Shown: positions 16,515-25,571, counted from the stretch's first letter. The stretch is 48,804 nt of DNA from Candidatus Wallbacteria bacterium (GCA_016213845.1 JACQZN010000025.1:1-48804); one strand, 5' to 3'. Notes: generated from the sequence alone by a model not told the origin. A program made the numbers and translations.

Positions 16515-17807
16515 TCAGCCCGCGAGCGCTTTCCGGCCGTTCAGGCGGCTCTGGATGCGGCTCAGCTCCGTCTTGGTGGTACGGAACCTGAGGACGATCC
16601 GGTCCTGGTGGTACTCGATGCTGGAGATGCGCGCGTTTTGAAAGATCCGGTTGATGAGCGAGCCCTGGTCGTAGTCGATGGCCATCTCGACGTCGACCAT
16701 GCGGTCCTCGAAGAAGCCGTAGATCCTCCGGCGCAGTTCCTCGAGGCCGTCGCCCGTGACGGCGCTGACGCAGACAGCGCTGGGATAGATGCTGCGCACG
16801 ATGACCGGCAGCTTGCTCTGAGAGAGAAGGTCGATCTTGTTGAAGACGGTGATGTAGGGCTTGCGGTCCAGGGCGAACTCCTTGAGCGCGGCGCGGCTGG
16901 CCTCCATCTTCTCCTTGAACCGAGCGTCCGTCAGGTCGACGACGTCGAGCAGGAGATCGGCCGAACCGGCTTCCTCGAACGTGCTGCGGAAGCTGGCGAC
17001 CAGCGAGTGGGGCAGCTTGCGGATGAACCCGACCGTGTCCGATAGCAGGATGGGCGGCTTCTCACCCGGGACGATGGCGCGGATGCTGGAGTCGAGCGTG
17101 GCGAACAGCTTGTCTTCGACCAGCAGCCGGGAGTCGGTGAGCCGGTTCATCAGGGTCGACTTGCCGCTGTTGGTGTAGCCGACGATCGCCACGCGGAAGT
17201 TCTCCCCGCGAGCTCGCCGTCGCGTTTCCCGTTGCTGCTCCACCTTGGAGAGGCGCTCCTTGAGGACGGCGATCCGGTTGCGCACGTAACGGCGGTCCAG
17301 CTCGAGCTGTTTCTCGCCGATGCCGCGTTGCACCTTGCCTCCGCCGATCTGGCGGGAGAGGTGGCTCCACTGGTGCGTCAGCCTGGGCAGCACGTACTCC
17401 ATCTGAGCCAGCTCGACCTGCAGCTTCGATTCGTAGGTGCGCGCGCGGCTGGCGAAGATGTCGAGGATGACGCCGCACCGATCGCGAACGGGAAGCCCCA
17501 TCACCTTCTCCAGGTTCTTGACCTGGCCCGGCGAAAGGTCCTCGTCGAAGATGACGCTGTTGGCGCCGATGTGCTTGCAGCGGTCCCGGATCTCGAGCGC
17601 CTTGCCTCGTCCGATGAAGGTGGAGGGATCGGGCTTGGGTCTGGCCTGGATGATCTGGTCGGCGACTTCGGTGCCCAGCGTCTGGCACAGCGCCCCCAGC
17701 TCCTTCATCTCGTCGTCGAGGTCCTCGCGACTCGTTTCGGGCAGCCTCAACGCCACCAGAATCGCCCTGTCGGGCTCGCTCGTTTGTCTCTCGTCCGGGA
17801 CTGGCAT
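16515..17807 (-). CDS. hflX: GTPase HflX
   Basis: 430 residues. N-terminal HflX domain (about 1-200): PDPSTFIGRGK, ANSVIFDEDLSPGQVKNLE, RDRCGVILDIFASRA and the SRQIGGGKVQRGIGEKQLELDRR signature. The G domain has G1 GYTNSGKS (210-217), G3 DTVGF (257-261) and G4 NKID (323-326). HflX splits stalled or hibernating 70S ribosomes. The CVSAVTG phrase corresponds to G5. An 84-nt gap separates its start from the upstream secreted-protein gene on the same strand. A full-length, unremarkable housekeeping protein. Confidence 0.95.
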   Translation of the reverse strand: MPVPDERQTSEPDRAILVALRLPETSREDLDDEMKELGALCQTLGTEVADQIIQARPKPDPSTFIGRGKALEIRDRCKHIGANSVIFDEDLSPGQVKNLEKVMGLPVRDRCGVILDIFASRARTYESKLQVELAQMEYVLPRLTHQWSHLSRQIGGGKVQRGIGEKQLELDRRYVRNRIAVLKERLSKVEQQRETRRRARGENFRVAIVGYTNSGKSTLMNRLTDSRLLVEDKLFATLDSSIRAIVPGEKPPILLSDTVGFIRKLPHSLVASFRSTFEEAGSADLLLDVVDLTDARFKEKMEASRAALKEFALDRKPYITVFNKIDLLSQSKLPVIVRSIYPSAVCVSAVTGDGLEELRRRIYGFFEDRMVDVEMAIDYDQGSLINRIFQNARISSIEYHQDRIVLRFRTTKTELSRIQSRLNGRKALAG

Positions 17808-17891
17808 CCTACGTTCGCGTCTGATGATACCGCGTCCTCCCGCCCGGTGAGACGGCCGTGCGAGGGCGCGCGTGCGGACGGGCTCGGCTGC

Positions 17892-18404
17892 TCAGGAGTT
17901 TTTCCAGAACATCAGCCGCTCCCAGAACGGCTTCTCGTCGTCGTCGTCGCCCTTGTCCTGGCGGCCCTTGGCGCTCTTCTCGAGAATCCGGGAGACGGAG
18001 AGGTAGTAGCGCTCCTGGTACTTGCTGACCTGGCCCTTGACGTGGAACTCGCGCTCGCCGAAAGCGGCGCGCTGCTCCATGCGCCAGAGGTTCTGGTTCT
18101 CCAGCACCACGAAGATCTCGGCGGTGGCCGTCTTGAGCACGATGCGGCCGTCTCGCGTGGAGTAGAGGGTTCCGCTCAGCTCGACCTTCTGGCCTTCCGA
18201 GTAGCTCGAAGCAGAGGCGGCATGATTTCCGGAAGCGCCTGCCGCGGAAGCGATGACGGCCGCGGGGCTGGGGGGAGTGGGAGCGCTCTGGGCGCTGGCT
18301 GTCGCCGGCGCGGGGGGGGCGGCGGCGGCGGGTGTGGCCTCCTGGGCGGGAGCCTGGCAGGTCAGGGCTAGGGTCGAGACGATGCCCAGCATGAGACGAC
18401 GCAT
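17892..18404 (-). CDS. Exported protein with OB-fold-like domain
   Basis: 170 residues. Signal peptide MRRLMLGIVSTLALTCQAPAQ, a long Ala/Pro/Ser-rich linker (about 22-75), then a domain with the pattern VELSGTLYSTRDGRIVLKT ... EFHVKGQVSKYQERYYLSV. This fits a five-strand OB barrel like those of bacterial periplasmic OB-fold proteins. The tail KSAKGRQDKGDDDDEKPFWERLMFWKNS is charged with aromatic residues. The start at 18404 gives a clean signal peptide; AAAGGAG lies 13 nt upstream, which is long. No function is assigned. It may bind oligosaccharides or nucleic acid, but that is only an analogy. Upstream of hflX, possibly cotranscribed. Confidence 0.68.
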   Translation of the reverse strand: MRRLMLGIVSTLALTCQAPAQEATPAAAAPPAPATASAQSAPTPPSPAAVIASAAGASGNHAASASSYSEGQKVELSGTLYSTRDGRIVLKTATAEIFVVLENQNLWRMEQRAAFGEREFHVKGQVSKYQERYYLSVSRILEKSAKGRQDKGDDDDEKPFWERLMFWKNS

Positions 18405-18543
18405 GGTTTTGCCGAATCTCCTTTCGTCGATCCCCCGGGCCGCCGGGGCGGCAGGAAGGGGCTTCTCCCCACTGTATCGACAAAAGGGCCTCGGCAATTG
18501 ACGATCGCACGCGCTGCCGGCCCGGGCCTCGGTCCTGACGGCC

Positions 18544-18753
18544 TCAGACGCCGGTCAGGGCGACCACGCGCACGGCGCGGGTCCCGAAATCGTCCCGGCC
18601 CAGCTCGAACTCTACCGAGCACCCCTCTCGCAAGCGATCCGCACCATGCACGTCGGAGCGATGGCAGAAGGTCGGCGCCACCCGCCCCTCGGGGCGAATG
18701 AAAATATAGGTGCCTCTGCGACTGAACGAAGAGACCTGGCCACGGATTCTCAC
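18544..18753 (-). CDS. Divergent cold-shock-domain protein
   Basis: 69 residues from a GTG at 18753 with GGGGAGG seven nt upstream; the start choice gives a stand-alone CSD. The fold pattern is clear: RGQVSSFSRRGTYIFIRPEG (strands 1-2) and PTFCHRSDVHGADRLREGCSVEFEL (strands 3-4). RNP1 reads GTYIFI where KGYGFI is usual and RNP2 reads TFCHRS where VFVHYS is usual, so several stacking aromatics are changed while His31 is kept. The usual role is RNA or single-strand DNA binding; the altered surface may change specificity. Monocistronic by appearance; the region upstream holds a pair of REP-like palindromes. Confidence 0.75.
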   Translation of the reverse strand: MRIRGQVSSFSRRGTYIFIRPEGRVAPTFCHRSDVHGADRLREGCSVEFELGRDDFGTRAVRVVALTGV

Positions 18754-18897
18754 GATACTGCCTCCCCTGTTTCGGTTTCTCTGGCTGTGTCGACCGCGTT
18801 TTCCGAGGTTCGCGGCATTGTAGAGATCCCGCGCCCCCATGTCAAGCCCGTGAGGAGCTTCGGGTGCGCACGCGGCTCCTGGGTCACTGTCCCGTTC

Positions 18898-18978
18898 GTG
18901 GTGAGCTTGTCGAACCACAATTCAGGCTCACAGAGGGATCTCGGCAGCCCGCCCCTCGACAAGCTGAGACGGAAGGGG
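18898..18978. repeat. Pair of REP-like palindromes
   Basis: First: GTGGT (18898) + GAGCTTGTCGA + ACCAC (ends 18918). Second: CCCCT (18952) + TCGACAAGCTGAG-type core + AGGGG (ends 18978). The two cores are inverted relative to each other, GAGCTTGTCGA against TCGACAAGCTG, giving a back-to-back arrangement typical of REP doublets. It lies in the 335-nt gap between the divergently transcribed cold-shock protein and fabL genes. Confidence 0.65.
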
Positions 18979-19016
18979 ACCCCCTACGAGACATGCACTC
19001 AGGAGTTTTCCGGGCC

Positions 19017-19045
19017 TTGACGGCGGGGGGTGGAGGTTGTACCTT
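19017..19045 (+). promoter_or_regulatory. Candidate fabL promoter
   Basis: TTGACG, 17 nt, TACCTT. The -35 is near consensus and the -10 keeps only TA...T. The -10 ends about 43 nt before the fabL ATG, and AGGAGG sits 8 nt before that ATG. Confidence 0.42.
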
Positions 19046-19088
19046 CGGGCCCCGCTCCAGACAGAGCGGGCGACAGGAGGCATCACCG

Positions 19089-19841
19089 ATGGATCTGGCA
19101 GGCAAGACGGCGTTCGTCACGGGCAGCTCGCGCGGAGTGGGCAAGGCGATCGCCCTGGAGCTGGCGGCTCGCGGCGCCGACATCGTCGTTCACTACCTTT
19201 CGAGCGAGGAAGGGGCGCTCGACACCGTCCGGCAGGCCGAAGCTCTCGGCAGGCGGGCCTTCACGGTCCGGGGCAATGTCTCCAATCCCGAGGATCTGGC
19301 CGAGATCTTCGGCGCGATCCGGGAGAAGGCCGGTGCGCTCGACATCTTCGTCAGCAATGCAGCGACCGGCAAGCTCTCGCCGGCCCTGGAGATGACCGCG
19401 CGAGGCTGGGAGAAGACTCTCGACACCAACGCGCGCGCCTTCCTGCTGGGCGCCCAGCGGGCCGTGCCGCTGATGGAGGGGCGCAAGGGGACGATCATCA
19501 GCATTTCCAGCCTGGGGAGCCACAAGTACATCCCGAACTACGTGGCCGTGGGGGCCTCCAAGGCCGCCCTGGAGTCGCTGACTCGCACGCTCGCCGTGGA
19601 GTTGGGTCCTCGGAACATCCGCGTCAACTGCGTGAGCACGGGTGTCCTCGACACCGACGCGTTGAAGCACTTTCCGACGCGAGACCAGATGATCGAGCTG
19701 GCGATAAAGCGCACGCCGCTGGGGCGGATGGGTACCCCCGAAGACGTGGCGAAGGTGGTCGCAATGCTCTGCGGCGACGACGCCGACTGGATCTGCGGCC
19801 AGGTGATCGTGGCCGACGGCGGCTACAGCCTGCTCAGCTAG
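19089..19841 (+). CDS. fabL: Enoyl-[acyl-carrier-protein] reductase FabL (SDR family)
   Basis: 250 residues, the FabL length. NADPH-binding TGSSRGVGKA (11-20). The active site is Tyr151 and Lys158, i.e. Y-x6-K as in enoyl reductases and not the Y-x3-K of ordinary SDRs; both residue numbers equal those I recall for Bacillus subtilis FabL. Other shared phrases are FVSNAATGK (FVNNAASG in FabL), ISISSLGSHKYIPNY, VLDTDALKHFP and a C-terminal VADGGYSLLS. It reduces trans-2-enoyl-ACP, the last step of the fatty acid elongation cycle. AGGAGG eight nt upstream fixes the start. Single gene, convergent with the two-component genes. Confidence 0.86.
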   Translation: MDLAGKTAFVTGSSRGVGKAIALELAARGADIVVHYLSSEEGALDTVRQAEALGRRAFTVRGNVSNPEDLAEIFGAIREKAGALDIFVSNAATGKLSPALEMTARGWEKTLDTNARAFLLGAQRAVPLMEGRKGTIISISSLGSHKYIPNYVAVGASKAALESLTRTLAVELGPRNIRVNCVSTGVLDTDALKHFPTRDQMIELAIKRTPLGRMGTPEDVAKVVAMLCGDDADWICGQVIVADGGYSLLS

Positions 19842-19866
19842 GCGCGCCCGGCCCGGCCCCGCCGCC

Positions 19867-20238
19867 TCAGTGTGTCGACGCCTGGTGCTGCGAGGCGACT
19901 TCCTTGATGTAGTCGAAGAGAATTCGCAGCTTCACGGGCTTCTCGAAGAACTTGGCGTCCTTCGGGATTTTCCAGAACGTCTCCGGCGTTCCCGAAAGGA
20001 ACACGAAGGGCATCCCGCCGCGGTTCTCGGCGTGGATCTTGTGGTAGAGCTCCACCCCGTCCATGTTCCTCATCTTCACGTCGCTGATGATGATGTCGTA
20101 GCGGGCGTCGCAGATCTTCTGGTAAGCCTCTTCGGCGCTCTGGGCTTGCTCGACCCTGAAGTCTTCCGACTCGAGCTGGCACATCTCCACCAGCATGTCG
20201 CAGATGCCGGGTTCGTCGTCGATGATCAGGATTTTCAT
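19867..20238 (-). CDS. Single-domain response regulator
   Basis: 123 residues, a CheY-like receiver only. Acidic pair Asp7/Asp8, phosphoacceptor Asp53 (IIISDVKMRNMDG), the conserved Ser in FLSGTP (hydroxyl residue after beta4) and Lys in FFEKPVK (beta5). No output domain, so it acts by protein contact or as a phosphorelay intermediate. It lies 26 nt after the histidine kinase gene on the same strand, so the two are almost certainly partners. The target is unknown; no motility or chemotaxis gene adjoins it. Confidence 0.9.
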   Translation of the reverse strand: MKILIIDDEPGICDMLVEMCQLESEDFRVEQAQSAEEAYQKICDARYDIIISDVKMRNMDGVELYHKIHAENRGGMPFVFLSGTPETFWKIPKDAKFFEKPVKLRILFDYIKEVASQHQASTH

Positions 20239-20264
20239 TCCAGCCCCTCTCTGGTTGCGACCAG

Positions 20265-21548
20265 TCAGGCCTGCTCGGCCGGCAACGTGAAGGTGAAGCG
20301 GCTACCTTTTCCGACCTCGCTCCGCACCGCCAGCCGACCGCCATGCGCCTCGACCAAGCCTCGGGCGATGGCAAGTCCCAGGCCCAGTCCCCCCGACTTG
20401 AATTCGACCGTGCCGGAGGTGTGGTGCCGATAGTCACCGATCTGATAGCACTTCTGAAAGATGTTGTCCAATTCCTCTCGCGGGATTCCGATTCCGGTGT
20501 CGCTCACGCTGACGGCGAGCTGGCCGGTACCGGAGAGCTCCGCGTCGATTGCGATCTTGCCCCCGTCGGGCGTGAACCGGATGGCATTCAACAGCAAATT
20601 GCTCAGGACAGTGTAAACGCGCGGGCGGTCGCCGTTGCACCTTGGCAGCGCGGGCGGCAGCTGGCTCGAGAGCTCCTGGCGACGAAGCTCCAGGAAGCCC
20701 GAGGACTCGCGCGCGACCTCGTCGACCACGTCTTGCAGTGGAAAGAGCGTTCGAGTCAACTTGACCTGGCGGTCGTCGAGCTGGCCCATGTTGGTCAGAT
20801 CGTAGCTCAGGCGCGTGAGTCGATCGACCTGCTTCTTCATGACGCCCAAGAACCGGCGGTGCTCCTCGCTGACCGGGGACATCAGCATGATGTCCGTGTA
20901 CCCCTTCAAGCTGACCAGGGGTGTCCGCAGCTCGTGGCTGGCGATGGCAATGAAGGACGTCTTCATTTCATCGAGCTCCTGGAGCTTGCGGTGGGCCTGG
21001 CTGAGCCGCGTGTAGAGCTGAGCGTGGTCGATCGCGACGGCCACCAGGTTCGCCAACGCCAGAAAGAAGGCCCTGTCGTCTTCGCCGAACGCGTCGTGGT
21101 CGCGCTTGTTGCAGGCCTCCAGCGCACCGAGCGTCTTGCCGTGGAGCTTCAGCGGCACGCAGAGCAAGGATCGCGTGACGAATCCGCTGGCCTGGTCCAC
21201 CTTCGCGTTGAAGCGCGAGTCGGACCGCACGTCCTCGACGCAGACCGGCTCCCCGCTCTGCACCACCCAGCCAGCGACGCCTTCGCCCCGGTTCATCCGG
21301 TAGCCGGTGAGGGTGTCCTCGCTCTCGCCCGTGGCCAGGTAGAAGTTGAGCTCCCCCGATTCATCGTCCTGCAAGATCACCGAGGAGGCCTCGGCGGCGA
21401 CCGCCTCGCTGGCCAGGCGGACTGTCTGCGCAAGTGTCGCAGGCAGCTCCAGGCTGGAGTTCAACAGATGGCTGGCGCGCACGAGCGCGGCCATCTGGGA
21501 CGCCGAAAGGTTGGCCGTATCGTCGGCCCGGTCGATGGAGCCTTTCAT
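20265..21548 (-). CDS. GAF-domain sensor histidine kinase
   Basis: 427 residues, cytoplasmic. GAF domain (about 30-175) with the family phrases [20 protein letters not shown] and [23 protein letters not shown]. HisKA (about 190-255) with [14 protein letters not shown], phospho-acceptor His205. The HATPase_c domain has N box [15 protein letters not shown]1 SDTGIGI and G2 [12 protein letters not shown]. It would sense a small ligand, or redox or light via GAF, and phosphorylate the receiver encoded next. The start at 21548 is preferred because the next in-frame ATG upstream (21569) lies within the TATAAT element. No membrane segment. Confidence 0.9.
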   Translation of the reverse strand: MKGSIDRADDTANLSASQMAALVRASHLLNSSLELPATLAQTVRLASEAVAAEASSVILQDDESGELNFYLATGESEDTLTGYRMNRGEGVAGWVVQSGEPVCVEDVRSDSRFNAKVDQASGFVTRSLLCVPLKLHGKTLGALEACNKRDHDAFGEDDRAFFLALANLVAVAIDHAQLYTRLSQAHRKLQELDEMKTSFIAIASHELRTPLVSLKGYTDIMLMSPVSEEHRRFLGVMKKQVDRLTRLSYDLTNMGQLDDRQVKLTRTLFPLQDVVDEVARESSGFLELRRQELSSQLPPALPRCNGDRPRVYTVLSNLLLNAIRFTPDGGKIAIDAELSGTGQLAVSVSDTGIGIPREELDNIFQKCYQIGDYRHHTSGTVEFKSGGLGLGLAIARGLVEAHGGRLAVRSEVGKGSRFTFTLPAEQA

Positions 21549-21567
21549 AGTGTTCGTCCGGCGAGTC

Positions 21568-21576
21568 ATTATAGCA
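21568..21576 (-). promoter_or_regulatory. Extended -10 promoter of the histidine kinase gene
   Basis: The minus strand reads TGC directly before a perfect TATAAT. No good -35 is seen at the right distance, as is usual for extended -10 promoters. The leader to the ATG at 21548 would be about 12 nt. Confidence 0.5.
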
Positions 21577-21821
21577 ACCGCGCGGCGGTCCATGACGGGC
21601 GCGGCGCTTAGACTGGCAGCGGAGAGTGACGTTCCCATGAAGTTCGACACGAAGAAACGCGCACCCAGCCGGGGACGCAACCCCGTTGGGCGGACCCGGT
21701 GGCTGGCATGAAGGCGCCGGGTCGACCGCCCGGGCACTGGGGTAAGGGAAAAAGACCCGACCGAGCGGGTGGATTTCCGCAGGCGCGGCAAGAGGGCCGC
21801 GCTCCCGGGGGGCGAGGATCG

Positions 21822-22619
21822 GTGACGAGCTGGGACCGTGTGGCTCAATGGTATGACGGGCTGGTTGGGCAGAAGGGAAGCGATTTCCACCGCTCGATCA
21901 TCATCCCGGGGGCCGTTCGACTTCTGGAATGTCGGGCGGGGGATCGGGTTCTGGATGTCGGGTGCGGCCAAGGGGTGCTTTGCAGGGAGCTGGCCAAGTT
22001 GGGTGTGGAGGCTGTCGGTGTCGATGCCTCCGAGGAGTTGATCCAGGCGGCGCGCGCCCGCTCACGGCCCGCGCGGGAGCCACACGGTGGGCGCGGGCGG
22101 CCTGGCCGAGAGAGGCTGCCCAGGTACCTGGCGCTGGCGGCACAGGCCCTCGAATCTCTGGCGGAACCGGCCTTCGACGCCGCGGCGTGCCTGCTGGCGA
22201 TTCAGAACATGGACCCGTTCGAGCCTGTCCTCCTCGGCTGCGCGACGCGGCTCAAGGCAGGGGGGCGGCTGGTGCTCGTGATGATGCACCCCTCGTTTCG
22301 CATTCCGCGCCAGAGCGGGTGGGGGTGGGACGAGGCCCGGCAGCTCCAGTATCGCCGGGTGGATGCGTACCTGGGGCCGTTGAAGGTGCCGATCCAGGCG
22401 CATCCCGGCAATGCGCCGGACCTGTACACCTGGAGCTTCCACCGCCCGCTGGAGGCGTACGTCGGGGCGCTGGTGAGAGCGGGGTTCCTCATCGATCGCC
22501 TCGAGGAGTGGCCGTCGGACAGGAAGAGCGAGCCGGGGACACGCTCCCGGGCGGAGAACAGGGCCCGGGCCGAGATTCCCCTCTTCATGGCGTTGCGAGC
22601 GGTGAAGTCCGGCAGCTAG
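21822..22619 (+). CDS. Class I SAM-dependent methyltransferase
   Basis: 265 residues. [19 protein letters not shown], then motif [16 protein letters not shown], post-[34 protein letters not shown] and [16 protein letters not shown]. The W-G-W-DE and P-I-Q phrases in the C-terminal lid match small-molecule methyltransferases of the UbiE/COQ5-like superfamily. A Gly/Arg-rich stretch (about 90-105) between post-I and motif II is unusual and may be a low-complexity insertion. GTG start at 21822, preceded by GGCGAGGA. Substrate unknown. Confidence 0.8.
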   Translation: MTSWDRVAQWYDGLVGQKGSDFHRSIIIPGAVRLLECRAGDRVLDVGCGQGVLCRELAKLGVEAVGVDASEELIQAARARSRPAREPHGGRGRPGRERLPRYLALAAQALESLAEPAFDAAACLLAIQNMDPFEPVLLGCATRLKAGGRLVLVMMHPSFRIPRQSGWGWDEARQLQYRRVDAYLGPLKVPIQAHPGNAPDLYTWSFHRPLEAYVGALVRAGFLIDRLEEWPSDRKSEPGTRSRAENRARAEIPLFMALRAVKSGS

Positions 22620-22662
22620 CCTGGACCGGGAGCCGCGGCGCCCGTCCGGCGAGGGTGCTCCC

Positions 22663-22860
22663 TCAGGCCTCGTATCCGGCTTCTTCTACAGCGGCGACCA
22701 GGGCTTCGTGCGTGGCCGTGGTGTGCTCCACGGTGGCGGTCCCGGCGGCCAGGTCGACTTTCACGGACTGCACGCCCGGGACTTCCGTCAGCGCTTCGGT
22801 GACGTGGCGCACGCAGTTCTGGCAGGTCATTCCTCGGACGGCGAGGACTGTGGTTGGCAC
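22663..22860 (-). CDS. Heavy-metal-associated domain protein, CopZ-like copper chaperone
   Basis: 65 residues. A single HMA domain with GMTCQNCVRHV (Cys14 and Cys17 bind Cu(I)), PGVQSVKVDLAAGTATVEH and EEAGYEA, the full betaalphabetabetaalphabeta pattern. A stand-alone HMA protein delivers copper to a P-type ATPase or repressor. GTG start with AAAGGAG six nt upstream. Downstream of the membrane protein gene by 23 nt on the same strand. No copper ATPase or CueR/CsoR gene is in the window, so the partner is elsewhere. Confidence 0.85.
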   Translation of the reverse strand: MPTTVLAVRGMTCQNCVRHVTEALTEVPGVQSVKVDLAAGTATVEHTTATHEALVAAVEEAGYEA

Positions 22861-22883
22861 GGGGGGGCTCCTTTCCTACCGGA

Positions 22884-23351
22884 TTACGCCGGGGTCTGCG
22901 GCGCGGCCAAGTCCCGCTTGTGATCGGCATCGTAGCGGCGATCGTAGACGAATCCGAGAATGCACTCCTTGGCGGAGAGGAAGGAGGCGAAGAAGAGCAT
23001 TTTCCTCATCTCTTCCAGGTCGATGCTGCCCTCGGCGATGAGGGTCTGGGCGTTGTCCCGCTGGCGGGCGATTTCGCGCAGGTGGGTCAGCAGCGCGCCG
23101 CGGTCTGGGTTCTGTTCGAGGCTCGACTTGACGTCGCCCAGCAGCTCTTCCTGGGAGATCTTGACGTACCGGCGGATCTCGGCCACGCGTTCGTCGCTGC
23201 GGTAGAACGCCTCGACCAGCTCCTCGACCGGCACCTCGGCGATCCCGGTGCCGCGCGCGACGATCTGGCGATAGCGGCGACGGTCGCGGACGGTCTGGAA
23301 GGCCCAGAAGAAGCCGAAGACGATGACCAGATTGACGATGATGTACTCCAC
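22884..23351 (-). CDS. Single-span membrane protein of unknown function
   Basis: 155 residues, GTG start at 23351 after GAGAGG. One N-terminal membrane segment (about 3-19, VEYIIVNLVIVFGFFWAF), then a soluble, helical, charged part (RDRRRYRQIVARG, EELVEAFYRSDERVAEIRRYVKI, SLEQNPDRGALLTHLREIARQRDN). It resembles small membrane-anchored helical proteins, but I recognise no family. Cys140 is the single cysteine. Upstream of, and probably cotranscribed with, the CopZ-like gene; divergent from bamA. A copper link is only positional. Confidence 0.66.
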   Translation of the reverse strand: MEYIIVNLVIVFGFFWAFQTVRDRRRYRQIVARGTGIAEVPVEELVEAFYRSDERVAEIRRYVKISQEELLGDVKSSLEQNPDRGALLTHLREIARQRDNAQTLIAEGSIDLEEMRKMLFFASFLSAKECILGFVYDRRYDADHKRDLAAPQTPA

Positions 23352-23667
23352 CCGCGACCTCTCGACGGTCAAGCCGGGCAACCGGTTCGTGGCCGCCCTC
23401 GCGGGGGCAGGATACACGGTTGCCTCCGGAGGCTCCAGCGCACAAAACCGGCAGGGGGGCCGCATCTAATGGATGTACCTGTTCCGCGAGCCCGGGGCGC
23501 TACCCGGCGGCAGGCCGCACGGGATGCGGGTTCTCAGCATCGGGTGCCGGTTTCTGCCCTGCTTTGAGCTTGCATTTGTCGGTGGCTTAGTGCTAAAACA
23601 CAGGGCCCCGCGAAACGTGCACGAGAGGTCGCGAGCGCGTCCTCTTGCCGTCCATCGGGCGAATCCC
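23352..23667. other. Divergent intergenic region before bamA
   Basis: 316 nt between divergent starts. A possible sigma70 promoter for bamA lies at 23570-23599 (TTGCAT, 18 nt, TAAAAC), about 68 nt from the ATG. The rest, including a G-rich stretch near 23454, shows no clear operator, riboswitch or repeat. Confidence 0.4.
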
Positions 23668-25503
23668 ATGAAAATCAGACCCAGCCTTAAAAGACTGTCC
23701 ATCCTCGCGCTCGTGACCGCGCTGGCGGCCTCCGGGGCCGCTCTGGCCCTGGCCAAGACGGCGACCAAGGAGGACCAGCCCGCCGGCCTGGCCAAGATTC
23801 TGGGCGAGGAGCCGAAGAAGGGGGCCAAGCAGAAGCCGCTCAAGATCACCGGCTTCGAGATCGTTGGCAACCAGAACGTGAGCGAGCAGGTCATCCTGCT
23901 CACCCTGGAGTCGAAGATCGGTAAGGACTTCTCGCAGGAGCTGGTCGACCGCGACGTGCGCGCCCTGAGAAACCTCGGCTACTTCTCGACCATCGTCCCC
24001 CAGATCACGCCTTACCGCAGCGGCGTGAAGGTGGTCTACCGGGTGGTCGAGAACCCGTACATCAAGGACGTGAAGATCAGCGGCAACGGGCTGGTCTCGA
24101 CGGCCGACATCCTCAAGGCGCTCAACGTGAAGAAGAACGCCATCCTCAACGTGAGCCAGCTCCAGGAGGCGATCAAGAGGATCAACAAGCTCTACAGCGA
24201 CAAGGGGCTGGCCTACTGCGGCATCCTGAACCAGGACCAGTTCGGAATCGACTCGACGACGCAGATCCTCTCGATCCGGATTGCCGAGCCGAAGCTCAGA
24301 GAGGTGAAGGTCACGGGCAACAAGAAGACCAAGAACAAGGTCATCACCCGTGAGATGTTCTTGAAAAAGGGCGATGTCGTCCGCACCGAGGATCTCAAGC
24401 GCAGTCTGAGGAACGTTTACAACCTCGGATACTTCGAGGACGTGAAGCCCCCGGAGCCCAAGCTCACGATCGACAAGCAATTCATGGATCTCGAGATGGA
24501 GGTCAAGGAGCAGAAGACGGGTAGCGCCAGCTTCGGCGGCGGCTACAGCAGCGTCAACGGCGTGATCGGGTTCCTCGATCTGGCTGAGAGCAACTTCCGA
24601 GGCAATGGCCAGACGGTTCGCGCCAAGATCCAGTTCGGCGGCGAGAAGAGCTACGTGCTGAGCTTCGTGGAGCCGTGGTTCCAGGACCGGCCCGTGAGCC
24701 TGGGTCTGTCGCTCTTCAAGACGGCGGTGGATCGCCAGGAGATCCAGAACCGATCAGTCGTGAGCCGCTTCCGTGAGCGCCGTGACGGGCAATCGGTCAC
24801 GGGCGGCTGGAGGGTGGGGCGGGACCAGCGGCTGGCCACGACATTTACCAATGAGAATGTGGAGGTCAACGGCCTGGGCGGGCTCGGGTTCGGACTTCCG
24901 GCCGACCTGCAGCGGCTCGACAAGAATGCGGACGGCAAGGTGGAGTACGGCGAGCAGTCGCTACGGCTGACGTGGACGAGCGACGATCGGGACAACCCGA
25001 TGAACCCGCACAGCGGCCAGAGGCTGAGCTTGACGGGTGGCGTCACCGGCGTGTTCCTGAAGGGGCCCAACGGGTTCTACCAGTACACCGGCGACTACCG
25101 CAGGTACCGCACCTTCGACGACGTGGCCGACGGTCTCACGCTGGCCGGGCGGGTGCGGGCCGGCCACACCTCGGTGGTGGACGGCGAGCTCAGATTCATC
25201 GACCGGTTTGCGCTGGGCGGCACGGACACCCTGCGCGGCTTCGAGGACCGCGAATTCACCGGCAAGGACTTCCTGCTGGGCAACATCGAGGTGCGCAAGC
25301 AGTTCACGAAGATGTTCGGGCTGGCGGCCTTCGTCGATTCGGGCGATGCGTTCAGCAGCGACGGCCGCGACCTCGACCTGAAGAGCTCTTACGGCCTGGG
25401 GCTGCGCCTCAACACGCCGCTCGGACCTTTCCGACTGGACTATGGCAAGCCGTTCGACGATCGAGACGGCCGCTTCCACTTCGGCATAGGCCAGCAGTTC
25501 TGA
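23668..25503 (+). CDS. bamA: Omp85-family outer-membrane assembly protein (BamA-like)
   Basis: 611 residues. Signal peptide about 1-29, Lys-rich linker (40-57), three POTRA domains (about 58-130, 131-208, 209-282; each with the GN-x-x-phi and helix-LGYF/LY pattern), then a C-terminal 16-strand type barrel. The barrel has the loop-6 motif TLRGFEDREF (Arg523-Gly524-Phe525) and a terminal Phe. BamA usually has five POTRAs, but three are known in many phyla, so TamA is possible. The start at 23668 is fixed by the signal peptide. Between two barrel strands is a 12-residue EF-hand-like loop (418-429). The gene precedes two secreted proteins by a promoter at 25572. Confidence 0.88.
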   Translation: MKIRPSLKRLSILALVTALAASGAALALAKTATKEDQPAGLAKILGEEPKKGAKQKPLKITGFEIVGNQNVSEQVILLTLESKIGKDFSQELVDRDVRALRNLGYFSTIVPQITPYRSGVKVVYRVVENPYIKDVKISGNGLVSTADILKALNVKKNAILNVSQLQEAIKRINKLYSDKGLAYCGILNQDQFGIDSTTQILSIRIAEPKLREVKVTGNKKTKNKVITREMFLKKGDVVRTEDLKRSLRNVYNLGYFEDVKPPEPKLTIDKQFMDLEMEVKEQKTGSASFGGGYSSVNGVIGFLDLAESNFRGNGQTVRAKIQFGGEKSYVLSFVEPWFQDRPVSLGLSLFKTAVDRQEIQNRSVVSRFRERRDGQSVTGGWRVGRDQRLATTFTNENVEVNGLGGLGFGLPADLQRLDKNADGKVEYGEQSLRLTWTSDDRDNPMNPHSGQRLSLTGGVTGVFLKGPNGFYQYTGDYRRYRTFDDVADGLTLAGRVRAGHTSVVDGELRFIDRFALGGTDTLRGFEDREFTGKDFLLGNIEVRKQFTKMFGLAAFVDSGDAFSSDGRDLDLKSSYGLGLRLNTPLGPFRLDYGKPFDDRDGRFHFGIGQQF

Positions 25504-25571
25504 CGGGCCCGATCGTGGCGCTTGGCAAAGGGGCCGGGTCGCGATAAAGGGCGGTTGGGCTTCATTTCTAC

